64,000 nt of DNA from VXMF01 sp965206775. GTDB lineage: Bacteria > Acidobacteriota > Terriglobia > Bryobacterales > UBA6623. Where the stretch lies: NCBI GenBank assembly GCA_965206775.1, contig CBDBKU010000002.1, positions 744,001 through 808,000 of the forward strand, written 5' to 3'. The position numbers were made by a program, and so were the translations under genes. The notes below the pieces were generated by a model. The model worked only from the letters and a program-made list of their open reading frames with translations, was not told the DNA's origin and did no database searches. Of this stretch, positions 45,560 to 58,500 are shown one piece after another (the stretch's first letter is position 1; each line of letters opens with the position of its first letter).

Positions 45560-46399
45560 TCAGAACTTGTCCAGGCCCTCGGTGAGTTCGATGTACGTGC
45601 CCCAGGGATCGGTCAAGAATGCGACCGACAGGCCGATGTTCTCAATCTTGCGGAACGGAATGTCGAAGCTGACGCCCTGGCTCTCGAGCTTCCTGCAAAA
45701 CGCCTCGAGATTGTCGACTTCGAAGCCTATGTGATCGACTACCCGGCCCTTGGTCGGCTCGGTGGGGCCGTCCGACGGGGCGAACGTCAGCTCGATCCCG
45801 GGCACGTCAGCCTTCTTGAACGGCCCCCGCGTGCCCGGCTTGCCCCCGAAATGCTTGACGTACCAGTCCCGCGTCGCCCCGTCGTTCTCGGTGAAGATGT
45901 GAATGTGGTGGCTGACAATGCCGTCCAGGGCCTTGCTCTCCATCAGCTCGACCCGGACGCCGTCCGGTCCCTTCACGAAGGCCATGTGGACGTCCTGGCC
46001 CGCGTTGTAGTGGACATCGTCGGTGGCTCCGGACACGACTTGCTTCGTTACCATCTCGAATCCCGCGGCCTTGAGTTTCGGCGCGAGGCTGTGCAGGTCC
46101 GGCACCCGGTAGCCTAGGTGGTTGACCGTGCTGCCGTTGCTCTCCCCCGAAGGGTCCTGCTCGCGCAGGAACAGCAGGGCGTTCGGCAGTTTGGCCACGT
46201 CGGTGTTGCCGAACTTAACGAGCTCGGCGCCCAGCAGTTCGCCCCAGAACTTCTTGTGCGTCTCGACGTCGCTCACGTTCAAATGATGGTGCCCGATCGC
46301 AAGCGGCGCCTCGCGAGCCGCAAGCAGCTGGGCGGGCAGCGGGACCGCAATCGCCATCGTGCCCGCAGAGAGAGAGAGTGCTAGGAAAATGCGTCTCAT
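45560..46399 (-). CDS. Exported two-domain VOC (glyoxalase/dioxygenase fold) protein
   Basis: This 279-aa protein has a signal peptide (MRRIFLALSLSAGTMAIAVP) and two VOC modules. The first spans about residues 35-150 (IGHHHLNVSDVETHKKFWGELLG to DGVRVELME); the second about 165-275 (VSHHIHIFTEN to DPWGTYIELTEGLDKF). His and Glu residues of both modules could bind a metal. The reaction is unknown. ATG at 46399 gives the signal peptide; an in-frame start at 46480 would hide it. A decayed partial copy lies just downstream. Confidence 0.82.
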   Translation of the reverse strand: MRRIFLALSLSAGTMAIAVPLPAQLLAAREAPLAIGHHHLNVSDVETHKKFWGELLGAELVKFGNTDVAKLPNALLFLREQDPSGESNGSTVNHLGYRVPDLHSLAPKLKAAGFEMVTKQVVSGATDDVHYNAGQDVHMAFVKGPDGVRVELMESKALDGIVSHHIHIFTENDGATRDWYVKHFGGKPGTRGPFKKADVPGIELTFAPSDGPTEPTKGRVVDHIGFEVDNLEAFCRKLESQGVSFDIPFRKIENIGLSVAFLTDPWGTYIELTEGLDKF

Positions 46400-46474
46400 G
46401 ACGCCCCCGAGTTTAGCAGCGTCACCGTCCGGACCGCCTCGCCCGGGATACTTGAAAATAATTCTCGAAAGCCC

Positions 46475-46503
46475 TTGCATTCCCCGTTCGGCGCTGGTAA
46501 TCT
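46475..46503 (+). promoter_or_regulatory. Candidate rRNA operon promoter
   Basis: TTGCAT (46475-46480) and TAATCT (46498-46503) with a 17-bp spacer, about 250 bp upstream of the 16S start. Confidence 0.5.
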
Positions 46504-46635
46504 ACTGAAAGAGCGGCTTACGGGGGCTTTGCGCCCTGCGCCGCTGCCGGAGCTACCCGCTCCGGCACGAGGCTGGTTCGCTGAGGGGATTGCCGACGTC
46601 GCAAGACGCATCGGCGAGACGATCCGAAGCGGCAA

Positions 46636-46647
46636 TGATCTTTGACA
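46636..46647 (+). promoter_or_regulatory. boxA-like antitermination site in the rRNA leader
   Basis: TGATCTTTGACA resembles boxA (TGCTCTTTAACA) and lies in the leader between promoter and 16S. A similar site precedes 23S. Confidence 0.5.
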
Positions 46648-46754
46648 GATCGGTTGGACGTGCAGTACGTTTTCGTCTGATTCCGAGTGGATGTCGGATC
46701 GGCAAACTCCGTGGAATTGCTCGCGCCCTTCGGGTGTCGCGGACAAAACACCTT

Positions 46755-48251
<1,497 letters not shown>

Positions 48252-48416
48252 AGAGACCGAACCGTCGGTCCGTCGGCCCTCCGGGGCCCTGTCAGTGGCA
48301 GACGGTTCCAGCCATCCGGCGCTCTCTTGCTCGGAATCGACACCTGTACTGATCGGCGGCCGGCGTAGCCGGCTGCCCACGTCCAGCCAGCCTCAGCTCG
48401 GGCTGCTTCCGCATCC

Positions 48417-48492
48417 GGGGCTGTAGCTCAGTTGGGAGAGCGCCTGATTTGCATTCAGGAGGTCGTCGGTTCGACTCCGATCAGCTCCACCA
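48417..48492 (+). tRNA. tRNA-Ala (TGC)
   Basis: 76-nt cloverleaf in the 16S-23S spacer, with anticodon loop TTTGCAT, an encoded CCA end and the G3-U70 pair that identifies alanine tRNA. Confidence 0.95.
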
Positions 48493-48514
48493 TCTCCCGC
48501 GGGGGCACCGACGG

Positions 48515-48591
48515 GGGCGTGTAGCTCAGTTGGTTAGAGCGCATCCCTGATAAGGATGAGGTCGCTGGTTCAAATCCAGCCACGCCCACCA
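48515..48591 (+). tRNA. tRNA-Ile (GAT)
   Basis: 77-nt cloverleaf with acceptor GGGCGTG/CACGCCC, anticodon GAT in CTGATAA and an encoded CCA end. It lies 22 bp after tRNA-Ala, the usual spacer pair. Confidence 0.95.
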
Positions 48592-48664
48592 GGACGGGTC
48601 GCTGGCGGAGCCGCGGAGCGAGAAAGCTCCGCATCTCCGCCAGGGATCCCGCGAAGCGGAATCC

Positions 48665-48676
48665 CGCTCCTTGACA
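48665..48676 (+). promoter_or_regulatory. boxA-like site before 23S
   Basis: CGCTCCTTGACA, similar to the boxA-like site of the leader, in the spacer between tRNA-Ile and 23S. Confidence 0.4.
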
Positions 48677-48820
48677 ATCGAATACAGAAGGTCATAGGCA
48701 ATCGCCGGAAGCGTCCGTCGCGCATAAGCGCGCGCCGAGGGCGCTGTCCGAGTAGCGCCGCCTGGCGCTGGAGCCGACCCGCGGGAGCGGGGCGGGATCT
48801 GGTTCCGGGTAAGTTTTACG

Positions 48821-51735
<2,915 letters not shown>

Positions 51736-51881
51736 CGTAAAGCTTACCCCGAGCGAGATCCCCGGGCAGGGGAAGTCGCCTCGGAGCTACAGGGCAGGCG
51801 GTTGCCAGACCTTCGATATTCGGTTGCGCGCTCCTTTCGGGGAGCGCATCCCGGGCCGACAGACGGCGCGGGACCCTTTCG

Positions 51882-51992
51882 GGTGGCCATAGCGAGGAGG
51901 CCACACCCGTTCTCATCCCGAACACGGCAGTTAAGCTCCTCAGCCCCGATGGTACTGCGCTGGCGACGGCGTGGGAGAGTAGGACGCTGCCC
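51882..51992 (+). rRNA. rrf: 5S ribosomal RNA
   Basis: About 111 nt, with GGTGGCCATAGCGAGGAGGC at the 5' end, CCCGAACACGGCAGTTAAGC and the GGGAGAGTAGGACGCTGCC end. It follows 23S by about 145 bp. Confidence 0.93.
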
Positions 51993-52003
51993 GAATTCAT
52001 TCG

Positions 52004-52049
52004 CGGGGGCGGCCCGGCGTGAGCCGGTGTCCGCCCTCGCTCGCATTTT
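52004..52049 (+). terminator. Candidate rRNA operon terminator
   Basis: GGGCGGCCCGGC-GTGA-GCCGGTGTCCGCCC forms a strong hairpin, followed by a short T-run (CATTTTG). It lies 12 bp after 5S, between it and a convergent gene. Confidence 0.6.
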
Positions 52050-52062
52050 GGGGACGCAGTCC

Positions 52063-52329
52063 CTACCAGCCTTCAAGCTGACCGGTCGGTATGGCTTGGT
52101 CCACGAGCATTACCGGGATGCTGTCGTCGATTCGGTAAACGGTTAGTCCGTCCGTCGTCACGAGGCCTTCCTCAAGCGGCTGCTCTACGGCGGAGCCGTC
52201 TGCGTAGCGGATCGCGCCAGCTCCGATCGCGGCGTTGAGCCTCGCGATTCTGGCAGCAGTCAGCAATTCCAGCGGGGTCTTCGATGTCGGGCAGCAGAGG
52301 ATCTGCAGCAGTTCGGGGCTGATCGGCAC
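52063..52329 (-). CDS. Trm112-family small protein
   Basis: This 88-aa protein begins MPISPELLQILCCPTSKTPLELL, the pattern of bacterial Trm112-like (UPF0434/YcaR) proteins, and ends with VYRIDDSIPVMLVDQAI as expected. Family members have a small zinc ribbon; here only Cys12-Cys13 are seen, with Ser/Thr in place of the second pair member (PTSK for PxCK), so metal binding may be lost. In other organisms Trm112 activates methyltransferases; the bacterial role is unclear. It converges on the rRNA operon. Confidence 0.75.
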   Translation of the reverse strand: MPISPELLQILCCPTSKTPLELLTAARIARLNAAIGAGAIRYADGSAVEQPLEEGLVTTDGLTVYRIDDSIPVMLVDQAIPTGQLEGW

Positions 52330-53084
52330 TTATCGTCTCCTCCGGGGCGGGCTAAGTCCCTAGGATACCCCCCTGCCGTTGGCGGCTAGCCGCCTGGATC
52401 CGGCGCTGGGGGCTTTCGGCGCCCGCGCCGGTCCCGCATTCGTTCCGTTGGCGCGCAGATGCGGGACGTCTCGCTCGAAGCAGGCGATTGCACGCAGTGC
52501 TGGCCGCTTCGGTTGCGAAATGGCCGCACCCTCTCGCGGTGCTCCCCGCGCCACGGTAGGCATTTCCCAATCCGCTGTGCCTCGAAAGGTGTCAGTCAGG
52601 GGCTTCCGTCCACCGGCCTAGCGCTGTTCGTCTGGAAACAGTTGCATCCCGCAAGCGATTGCACGTGGCCTGTTCCGTCGCCTGGCGGATTCCGCGCCGC
52701 TGCACTGCCCCGCGCGTTGACCCGGGCCTTCTCTTCGTGGCGGCCAGCGTGTCGCCGCGGTTGCGCGCCAGGAAGCCTTTCTTATTCCAGATTCGGCGGT
52801 CCCAACGTTGACCAGCCTCGCCTCGCGGGTCTTGGCGGAGCCGTCCGGGTGCTCTCCGGCGCGACCGGCGGCCTCGGGGGCGCGCTCGACGATGAATGTG
52901 AGTTGCAAGCGGATCTGCGCTAGCCGGTCCCGCTGCGTGGAGAGTTTCGGGGGAACTGGGGCATTTTTCCTTTCAGTTCAGAAAACCGAGAGGCCGCTCG
53001 GAACACCCGCCTTGCATCTCAAAGGCAATCTGGAGCCTTGCGGTCAGAGTTCAGCAAACTGTCGGACAGGTACACGCTGCCTTG
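52330..53084. other. Gene-poor stretch between Trm112-like gene and the IS
   Basis: About 750 bp. Frames on both strands are low-complexity; I recognise no gene, RNA or repeat. The end of the stretch is the 5' flank of the S1-domain gene that was pushed away by the IS insertion. Confidence 0.45.
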
Positions 53085-53093
53085 GACCGCCGA
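53085..53093. repeat. Left target-site duplication of the DDE IS
   Basis: GACCGCCGA, identical to 54777-54785. Confidence 0.85.
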
Positions 53094-54776
53094 CAGCAAT
53101 TCTAAATTGCCGCCTATTTTGGGTTTTTTGCCTCCGCAGCTTCCGGAATGAGGGACCAGCTTCTGGGGGACTTGACTTTTCGGACACCGCTTTCAAACAT
53201 ATAGTGTGGCCTCCGTTCCCGTCCTTGAGTCCCTCCTCAACAGATTCCGCCAGATCGCCTCCGCCTTGCCCGATCCCCGCACCGGCGCCAACCAGCGCTA
53301 CAGCCTCGCCGACGCCGCCTCCTGCGCTTTCGCCACCTTCTTCCTCCAGTCCCCCTCCTTCCTCGACTTCCAGCGCCGCATGGAACTGGAGTCCGCTCGC
53401 TCCAATTGCCTGTCCCTGTTCGGGGTCGAGGCCATTCCCAGTGACAACCACATCCGGAATCTCCTGGATGGACACGATCCCGACCACTTCGCCCCCCTGT
53501 TTGCCGACTGCCTGCAAACCGCCCGCGACCACGGTGCCCTCGACCCCTTCCGGCGCCTCGACGGCCGCCTCGCCATCGCTCTCGACGGCATCCAATTTCA
53601 TTGCTCCGATTCGATCCGCTGCGCACAGTGCTCGACCCGCCATGTCGGCAAGCACCAAACCATGCAGTACTTCCACACCATGCTCGCAGCCACCGTCGTC
53701 GCCGACGGCCACAACCGCGCCCTGCCCCTGATGCCTCACTTCGTCCAGCCCCGGCACAACCCCCACGACGGCCGCTCCGACGCCGACCGCAAGCAGGACT
53801 GCGAACGCAACGCCGCCAAGCGCTGGCTGCCCGCCTACAGCGACCAACTGCGCCCCTTCCGGCCCATCTTCCTCGGCGACGACCTGTACTGCTGCCAGCC
53901 CCTCTGCCAACTCGTCCGCAACCTCGAAACCGACTTCCTCTTCATCTGCAAGCCCAGCTCTCACAAGCGCTTATACGAACTCATCCACGACGACTTCACC
54001 CACTCCACCGGCTGGATCCGCACCCGCAACCACAAACGCCAGGTCGAGCAGCACCGCTATCGCTGGATGCACGGCCTGCCCGTCCGCGACGGCGACGATG
54101 CGGTGCGCGGGACCTGGATCGAGTTCCAGATCCAGCGCCACGGTGAGCGCACCTACTACAACACCTTCTTCACCAGCCTAGAGGTCACGGCCGACAACGT
54201 GACCGCGATCGCACGGCTCGCAAGAGCTCGCTGGAAGATCGAGAACGAGACATTCAATTGCCTGGCGCGGCATGGCTACAACCTCAAGCGGAACTTCGGG
54301 CACGGCAGCAACGGCTTGGCCAATCTGCTCGCCACGCTGAACCTGCTCGCCTTCACGCTGCACACGCTGCTGGACTGCCTGCAGGGCTTGTGGCGGCAAT
54401 GCCGCGACCGAGCCGGCACGCGCCGCCGCTTCTTCAACAAACTCAGCGTGTTTGCGGAGGAGTTCTGGTTCCCGAACTGGACCGCGTTGCTGATGAGGCT
54501 GCTGGGCCAACGCCCAGTGCGGGACGGTCCCTCGCCGGTACGTTGATGGAATCGATGGAGCATCCAGCGGCGAGCGCCGGGCTCGTGGGGCAGCCTGCAG
54601 TCGGGGTCTGCCCCGTGGGTCTCGCAACCGCTAGCGAGGCCCACCGAGCCGCCCCGCGATGTGCCCCTCGCAACGACCGATGCCCTGCTGGTGCCCTCAC
54701 AACCTCTCTGCGGCGCCGACGAACGCCCGCTGAGATGCCAACAGCCCACCTGTATCTCGGGTTTTGCGAATTGCTG
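53094..54776 (+). mobile_element. Complete DDE insertion sequence, 1683 bp
   Basis: The ends are CAGCAATTC (53094-53102) and GAATTGCTG (54768-54776), perfect 9-bp inverted ends, flanked by a perfect 9-bp direct repeat GACCGCCGA. It holds one transposase gene. The unbroken gene and exact duplication suggest a recent insertion. The family was not settled by eye (IS4-related/ISNCY-like). Confidence 0.88.
53206..54546 (+). CDS. DDE transposase
   Basis: This 446-aa protein has a DDE-type catalytic fold. The first Asp is in LAIALDGIQFH, the second in FLGDDLYC and the Glu in ARARWKIENETFNCLARHGY, the W-x-IE-x-x-F pattern of IS4-like enzymes. An N-terminal block, PDPRTGANQRYSLADAASCA, precedes it. 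GTG at 53206 is the first start in frame; no good Shine-Dalgarno is seen. The gene is intact from start to stop. Confidence 0.88.
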   Translation: MASVPVLESLLNRFRQIASALPDPRTGANQRYSLADAASCAFATFFLQSPSFLDFQRRMELESARSNCLSLFGVEAIPSDNHIRNLLDGHDPDHFAPLFADCLQTARDHGALDPFRRLDGRLAIALDGIQFHCSDSIRCAQCSTRHVGKHQTMQYFHTMLAATVVADGHNRALPLMPHFVQPRHNPHDGRSDADRKQDCERNAAKRWLPAYSDQLRPFRPIFLGDDLYCCQPLCQLVRNLETDFLFICKPSSHKRLYELIHDDFTHSTGWIRTRNHKRQVEQHRYRWMHGLPVRDGDDAVRGTWIEFQIQRHGERTYYNTFFTSLEVTADNVTAIARLARARWKIENETFNCLARHGYNLKRNFGHGSNGLANLLATLNLLAFTLHTLLDCLQGLWRQCRDRAGTRRRFFNKLSVFAEEFWFPNWTALLMRLLGQRPVRDGPSPVR

Positions 54777-54785
54777 GACCGCCGA
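54777..54785. repeat. Right target-site duplication of the DDE IS
   Basis: GACCGCCGA, identical to 53085-53093. Its last base is immediately followed by the -35 box of the next gene. Confidence 0.85.
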
Positions 54786-54814
54786 TTGACAACTTGTTTT
54801 GGCTTGGGTATAGT
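54786..54814 (+). promoter_or_regulatory. Sigma70 promoter of the S1-domain gene
   Basis: A consensus TTGACA (54786-54791) and TATAGT (54809-54814) are separated by 17 bp. The -35 box starts at the first base after the IS target duplication, so the core promoter survived but everything upstream was replaced by IS DNA. The leader to the start codon is about 170 nt. Confidence 0.75.
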
Positions 54815-54986
54815 TATCAAGCCTCGAATTTCCGAGACGGGGAACGGTTGACGGACTCGGCTGCTGCTGGGTCGGGAGACGCTCCAAGGTCTTGTAGAGG
54901 CGACGGTGGGCTAGACGGACGGTGAGGGTCGCTCCGCATGGTGTCGTGCCTTCGGGTATCAGCGCCCCGGCCGAGTGGAGCGAGCG

Positions 54987-56729
54987 ATGCAAGCGAAAGT
55001 AGACGAGGTCAGGGAGTCGTCGCATTCCGAACCAGAACTGGAATCGCCGCATCGGTCCGCAGCGCAGATAGTTCCGGGCCTTCCCGTGCCCGGTCTCCCG
55101 GATCCTGACGCGCCCGACGAGGATCCCGAGGACGATCCGTACGTCCCCGAGGAGTTGAATGCATTCGTCAAGGCGGAGCCCGCGGATAGCCCGCAGATCT
55201 ATCCCGGCAGTCGCTGCAAGGGAACCATCGTCACTGTCTCCGAAGCCGGAGTGATTGTCTCGTTCGGCACCAAGGTGGAAGGCCATGTCCCGCTCGAGGA
55301 GTTTCGCAATTCTAGCGACGAGATCACCGCAAAGGCGGGACAGGAGGTCGAGGTTTTCGTCGAGCGCCTTGGAGCTCCGGGTGCGTACGCGGTGCTGTCG
55401 TACCGGCGAGCCCGCGAGTCGGTCGCCTGGAGGCAGATCGAGACCGCCCATGCGCAGCATCTCCCGGTCCAGGCGCGGATCGTGCAGCGAGTCAAGGGCG
55501 GGCTGCGAGTCGACATCGGCGTGGCCGCCTTCCTGCCTGGCTCGCAACTGGACATTCGCCCGGTGCGCAACTTGGACGACTGGGTCGGCAAGACGGTCGA
55601 AGTGGCCGTCGTCGAGTGCAACCGGCGTCGCTCGAATGCCGTGGTCTCGCGCAGCGAGCTGTTGAAGGCCGAGAAGCAGGCGCGTCTGGCCGAGACGCTC
55701 GGCCGGCTCGAGATGGGTGAGCCGGCGACTGGAGTCGTCAAGAACATCACCACCTACGGAGTGTTCGTGGACCTCGGCGGCATTGACGGCCTGATCAAGC
55801 TGACCGAACTGTCGTACGGGCGCGTCGGCAACCCTTCCGAACTGCTCAAGACGGGTCAGGAGGTGACTGCCAAGGTCTTGAGGATTGATTCCGAGAAGGA
55901 GCGCGTGGCGCTCAGCTTGCGCGCGATGCGTCCGGACCCGTGGGGCACCATTGAAGAGCGCTACAAAGTGGGAGACCGCCTGACCGGCAAGGTTGCCAGC
56001 GTGACCGACTACGGCGCGTTCATCGAACTCGAGCCCGGAGTCGAGGGCCTGATCCATGTCTCCGAGATTGACTGGTCCCGCCGTCCCAAGCATCCTTCGA
56101 AAACGTTCTCGCCGGGTGCGGAAACCGAGGCGGTCGTGTTGGACGTGAAACCGGCCGAGCGGCGGATCTCTCTCAGCTTCAAGCGTCTCGTGGCGGATCC
56201 TTGGGACCAGTACGGCCCCAGCTTGGAGGTGGGTCTCGTCGTGGAAGGCCTGGTGCGCCGGATCACGACCTACGGGCTCTTCGTGGAGATCGTCGAAGGT
56301 ATCGAGGGATTGGTCCATGTCTCGGACCTGTCGTGGGACACAAGGACCAAGAACCCGCGCGACGTGGCCCGCAAGGGCCAGAAGATCAACACCGTGATTC
56401 TCCAGGTCGACATCGAGAACCGGCGCTTGTCGCTAGGCGTCAAGCAGCTCGAGCCCGACGCGTGGGACACCTTCCTTGGACAGAACGCGGTCGGCGACGC
56501 CGTGCCGGGTCTGGTTCGGCGCCTCGTCAAGTTCGGGGCGTTCGTGGAACTGGCTCCGGGCGTCGAGGGACTTTGCCACCGATCCCAGTCGCCCCAAGGC
56601 AAGTACGGCCTGCGATCGGGCAGGCGTTACCATTTCGAGATCCTCGATGTTAACGAGCAGGCGCGGCGAATCGGATTGCGCTGCGAGCGAGCCGAACCGC
56701 TCGAGGATCCGGCCGAGTCGGAGGCCTGA
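54987..56729 (+). CDS. rpsA: S1 RNA-binding protein with six S1 domains (ribosomal protein S1-like)
   Basis: This 580-aa protein has an acidic N-terminal leader (residues about 1-70, DPDAPDEDPEDDPYVPEEL) and six S1 repeats, with the core 'G-x-V-x-x-I-x-x-YGxFVxL' clearest in repeats 3-6 (NITTYGVFVDLGGIDGLIKL, SVTDYGAFIELEPGVEGLIH, RITTYGLFVEIVEGIEGLVH, RLVKFGAFVELAPGVEGLCH). This is the architecture of ribosomal protein S1, which unwinds mRNA on the 30S subunit. ATG at 54987 is preceded by GGAG; GTG at 54975 would add four residues. HU follows in the same direction. Confidence 0.85.
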   Translation: MQAKVDEVRESSHSEPELESPHRSAAQIVPGLPVPGLPDPDAPDEDPEDDPYVPEELNAFVKAEPADSPQIYPGSRCKGTIVTVSEAGVIVSFGTKVEGHVPLEEFRNSSDEITAKAGQEVEVFVERLGAPGAYAVLSYRRARESVAWRQIETAHAQHLPVQARIVQRVKGGLRVDIGVAAFLPGSQLDIRPVRNLDDWVGKTVEVAVVECNRRRSNAVVSRSELLKAEKQARLAETLGRLEMGEPATGVVKNITTYGVFVDLGGIDGLIKLTELSYGRVGNPSELLKTGQEVTAKVLRIDSEKERVALSLRAMRPDPWGTIEERYKVGDRLTGKVASVTDYGAFIELEPGVEGLIHVSEIDWSRRPKHPSKTFSPGAETEAVVLDVKPAERRISLSFKRLVADPWDQYGPSLEVGLVVEGLVRRITTYGLFVEIVEGIEGLVHVSDLSWDTRTKNPRDVARKGQKINTVILQVDIENRRLSLGVKQLEPDAWDTFLGQNAVGDAVPGLVRRLVKFGAFVELAPGVEGLCHRSQSPQGKYGLRSGRRYHFEILDVNEQARRIGLRCERAEPLEDPAESEA

Positions 56730-56811
56730 TCGCCATTCGTGCCGCTGGATCCGGCCTGCCCCTCCCCGTTGGATACAATGGGTCATTCAAGGAGTCCATA
56801 CCCAAACCCCC

Positions 56812-57105
56812 ATGACAAAAGCTGAACTTGTTGCCGAGGTTGCGCAGGAGGTTCTTGTTACCCGCAAGGAAGCCGACAAGATTGTCGAGACAGCGCTGAC
56901 AAGCATCGTTGAATCTCTCCGCAGGGGCGAGAAAGTGGAGATCCGCGGATTCGGCAGTTTCCGGACCCGCACTAGGAACGCCCGAACGGGCCGTAATCCG
57001 AAGTCTGGGGACAGCGTCGAAGTCCCGCCCAAGACCGTGCCTTTCTTCAAGCCGAGCAAGCAGCTGCGTGACGCAGTGTCCGACGCGAATCCGACTGAGG
57101 AATGA
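56812..57105 (+). CDS. hup: HU-family DNA-binding protein
   Basis: This 97-aa protein is a typical HU/IHF subunit: MTKAELVAEVAQEVLVTRKEADKIVETALTSIVESL, the beta-arm FGSFRTRTRNARTGRNPKSG and the Pro at the arm tip region VPPKTVPFFKPSKQLRDAV. It bends and compacts DNA as a dimer. ATG at 56812 matches the family N-terminus. The nearest Shine-Dalgarno, AAGGAG (56789-56794), is unusually far, about 17 nt. Confidence 0.95.
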   Translation: MTKAELVAEVAQEVLVTRKEADKIVETALTSIVESLRRGEKVEIRGFGSFRTRTRNARTGRNPKSGDSVEVPPKTVPFFKPSKQLRDAVSDANPTEE

Positions 57106-57132
57106 CCGGGTGGTCGCCAGCCGGGCGGTTCG

Positions 57133-57639
57133 ATGGATTACCTCTGGACGCCGTGGCGGTACCGATACGTAACTGACCCTAGTGACGGTGCCGAGGACAG
57201 GCGGCAGTGCGTCTTCTGCCGGATCCTGGACTCGGGCTGCAGCGACGAGGAGTCCCTGATCGTCTACCGGGGCGAGAGTAACTTCGTCATTCTGAACCGC
57301 TACCCTTACACGAGCGGCCACATGATGGTCATCCCGTATCACCACCTGGCGGCGCTGCGGGAAGCTCCGGCGGAGACCCTGGAAGAAATGATGCGCCTTA
57401 CGTGCCGCCTCGAGCGCCTCTTGCAGGCACTATACAGACCCGATGGCGTCAACGTGGGCATGAACATCGGCCGTGCCGCCGGTGCGGGGGTCGCGGGCCA
57501 CATCCACATGCACGTGCTGCCTCGCTGGGTGGCCGATTCGAATTTCGCCACCGTGATCGGCGAGACCAGGGTGCTTCCGGAATCCCTTGCCGTGACGTGG
57601 GAGCGGGCTCGCGCGGACTTCGACCGGCTGCCGGCGTGA
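57133..57639 (+). CDS. HIT-family hydrolase (Ap4A phosphorylase-like)
   Basis: This 168-aa protein carries the histidine triad HIHMHVLPRW near residue 120, preceded by GAGVAGH. Its N-terminus MDYLWTPWRYRYV is typical of a bacterial HIT group (diadenosine-polyphosphate hydrolase/phosphorylase type), and CVFCRIL carries a Cys pair. It likely cleaves nucleoside polyphosphates or adenylated compounds. It lies 27 bp after hup and may be cotranscribed. Confidence 0.85.
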   Translation: MDYLWTPWRYRYVTDPSDGAEDRRQCVFCRILDSGCSDEESLIVYRGESNFVILNRYPYTSGHMMVIPYHHLAALREAPAETLEEMMRLTCRLERLLQALYRPDGVNVGMNIGRAAGAGVAGHIHMHVLPRWVADSNFATVIGETRVLPESLAVTWERARADFDRLPA

Positions 57640-57684
57640 ACCGCCTGCGTGTCTGGTTCCGAAGCCGGTCTGTATAATTCGGCC

Positions 57685-58500
57685 ATGGAAGGACAGGACA
57701 CACTCTTGCTGCGGGCGGCGGTCGTCCTGTATTCGTTCGGCCTGCTGGACTCGCTTTACAGCGTTGTCAAGCAGCGGCGTCAGCTGTTCAGGCCTGCGTT
57801 GTACGCATTCGTGCTAGGCGCGATCCTGCACGGCCTCTCGTTGGCGGCCGCCAGCCTCGAGCACGGCCGGTTCCCCGTCCAGACACTGCAGCAAATGTCG
57901 TCCATGGCGTCGTTCTTCATGACGGTCGTGTTCCTGACGGTGTACGCCCGCTTCAAGTACGAGAGTCTCGCCGTGTTCGTGTTTCCATTGGTCTTCCTGC
58001 TCTCGCTTGCCGGTGCAATGGGCGGACGCGCTCCCTCTGCGTCTCGGCCGATGCTGCAGTGGTGGATATCGATCCACGCCGCGCTCTTCCTACTCGGCTA
58101 CGCGGCGCTGTTCCTGACCTGCGTGGCGGGAGTGATGTATCTCATTCAGGAGCGCGAGCTGAAGTCGAAGCGTCCGCGGGCGTTCTACTACCGGCTGCCC
58201 CCTCTGGGCAAGCTCGACGAGATCGGTTATCAGGCGCTGGCGGCGGCGTTCGTGATGGTGACCCTGGGCCTGATTGCCGCTTCGGTCTGGGCATTCGCCA
58301 AATGGGGGTCCAATTGGGTCGTCGACCCTACCATCGCACTGGCCTTCCTGACATGGGGCATCTCGTTCGCCATGGTGTTCGGCCGCCTCGCAGTCGGCTG
58401 GCGGGGCCGCAAGGGTGCCTATTTCTCGATCGCGGGTTTCGGCTGCGCGGCCCTGACCTGGGTTGTGAACAGCGGCGCCCACACCTTCATGGGCCGATGA
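57685..58500 (+). CDS. ccsA: Cytochrome c assembly protein, CcsA/HemX type
   Basis: This 271-aa membrane protein has eight predicted helices. The haem-handling motif region is MLQWWISIHAALFLLGYAALFL, with a conserved Trp-rich stretch and a His in the next helix. Members either pass haem to apocytochrome c (CcsA/ResC) or act as HemX beside hemA; the overlap with hemA here favours the HemX-like role. ATG at 57685 (MEGQDTLLLRAAVVLYS) lies 6 bp after a TATAAT (57673-57678), so the transcript may be nearly leaderless. Its stop overlaps the hemA start as ATGA. Confidence 0.85.
   Translation: MEGQDTLLLRAAVVLYSFGLLDSLYSVVKQRRQLFRPALYAFVLGAILHGLSLAAASLEHGRFPVQTLQQMSSMASFFMTVVFLTVYARFKYESLAVFVFPLVFLLSLAGAMGGRAPSASRPMLQWWISIHAALFLLGYAALFLTCVAGVMYLIQERELKSKRPRAFYYRLPPLGKLDEIGYQALAAAFVMVTLGLIAASVWAFAKWGSNWVVDPTIALAFLTWGISFAMVFGRLAVGWRGRKGAYFSIAGFGCAALTWVVNSGAHTFMGR

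Noticed and set aside
46396..46746. Minus-strand frame in the rRNA leader
   Set aside because: It covers the rRNA promoter and boxA-like site and has no protein-like features.
53601..54146. Alternative frames across the DDE transposase
   Set aside because: They are Arg/Pro/Ala-rich shadows of the transposase, which has the DDE residues in its own frame.
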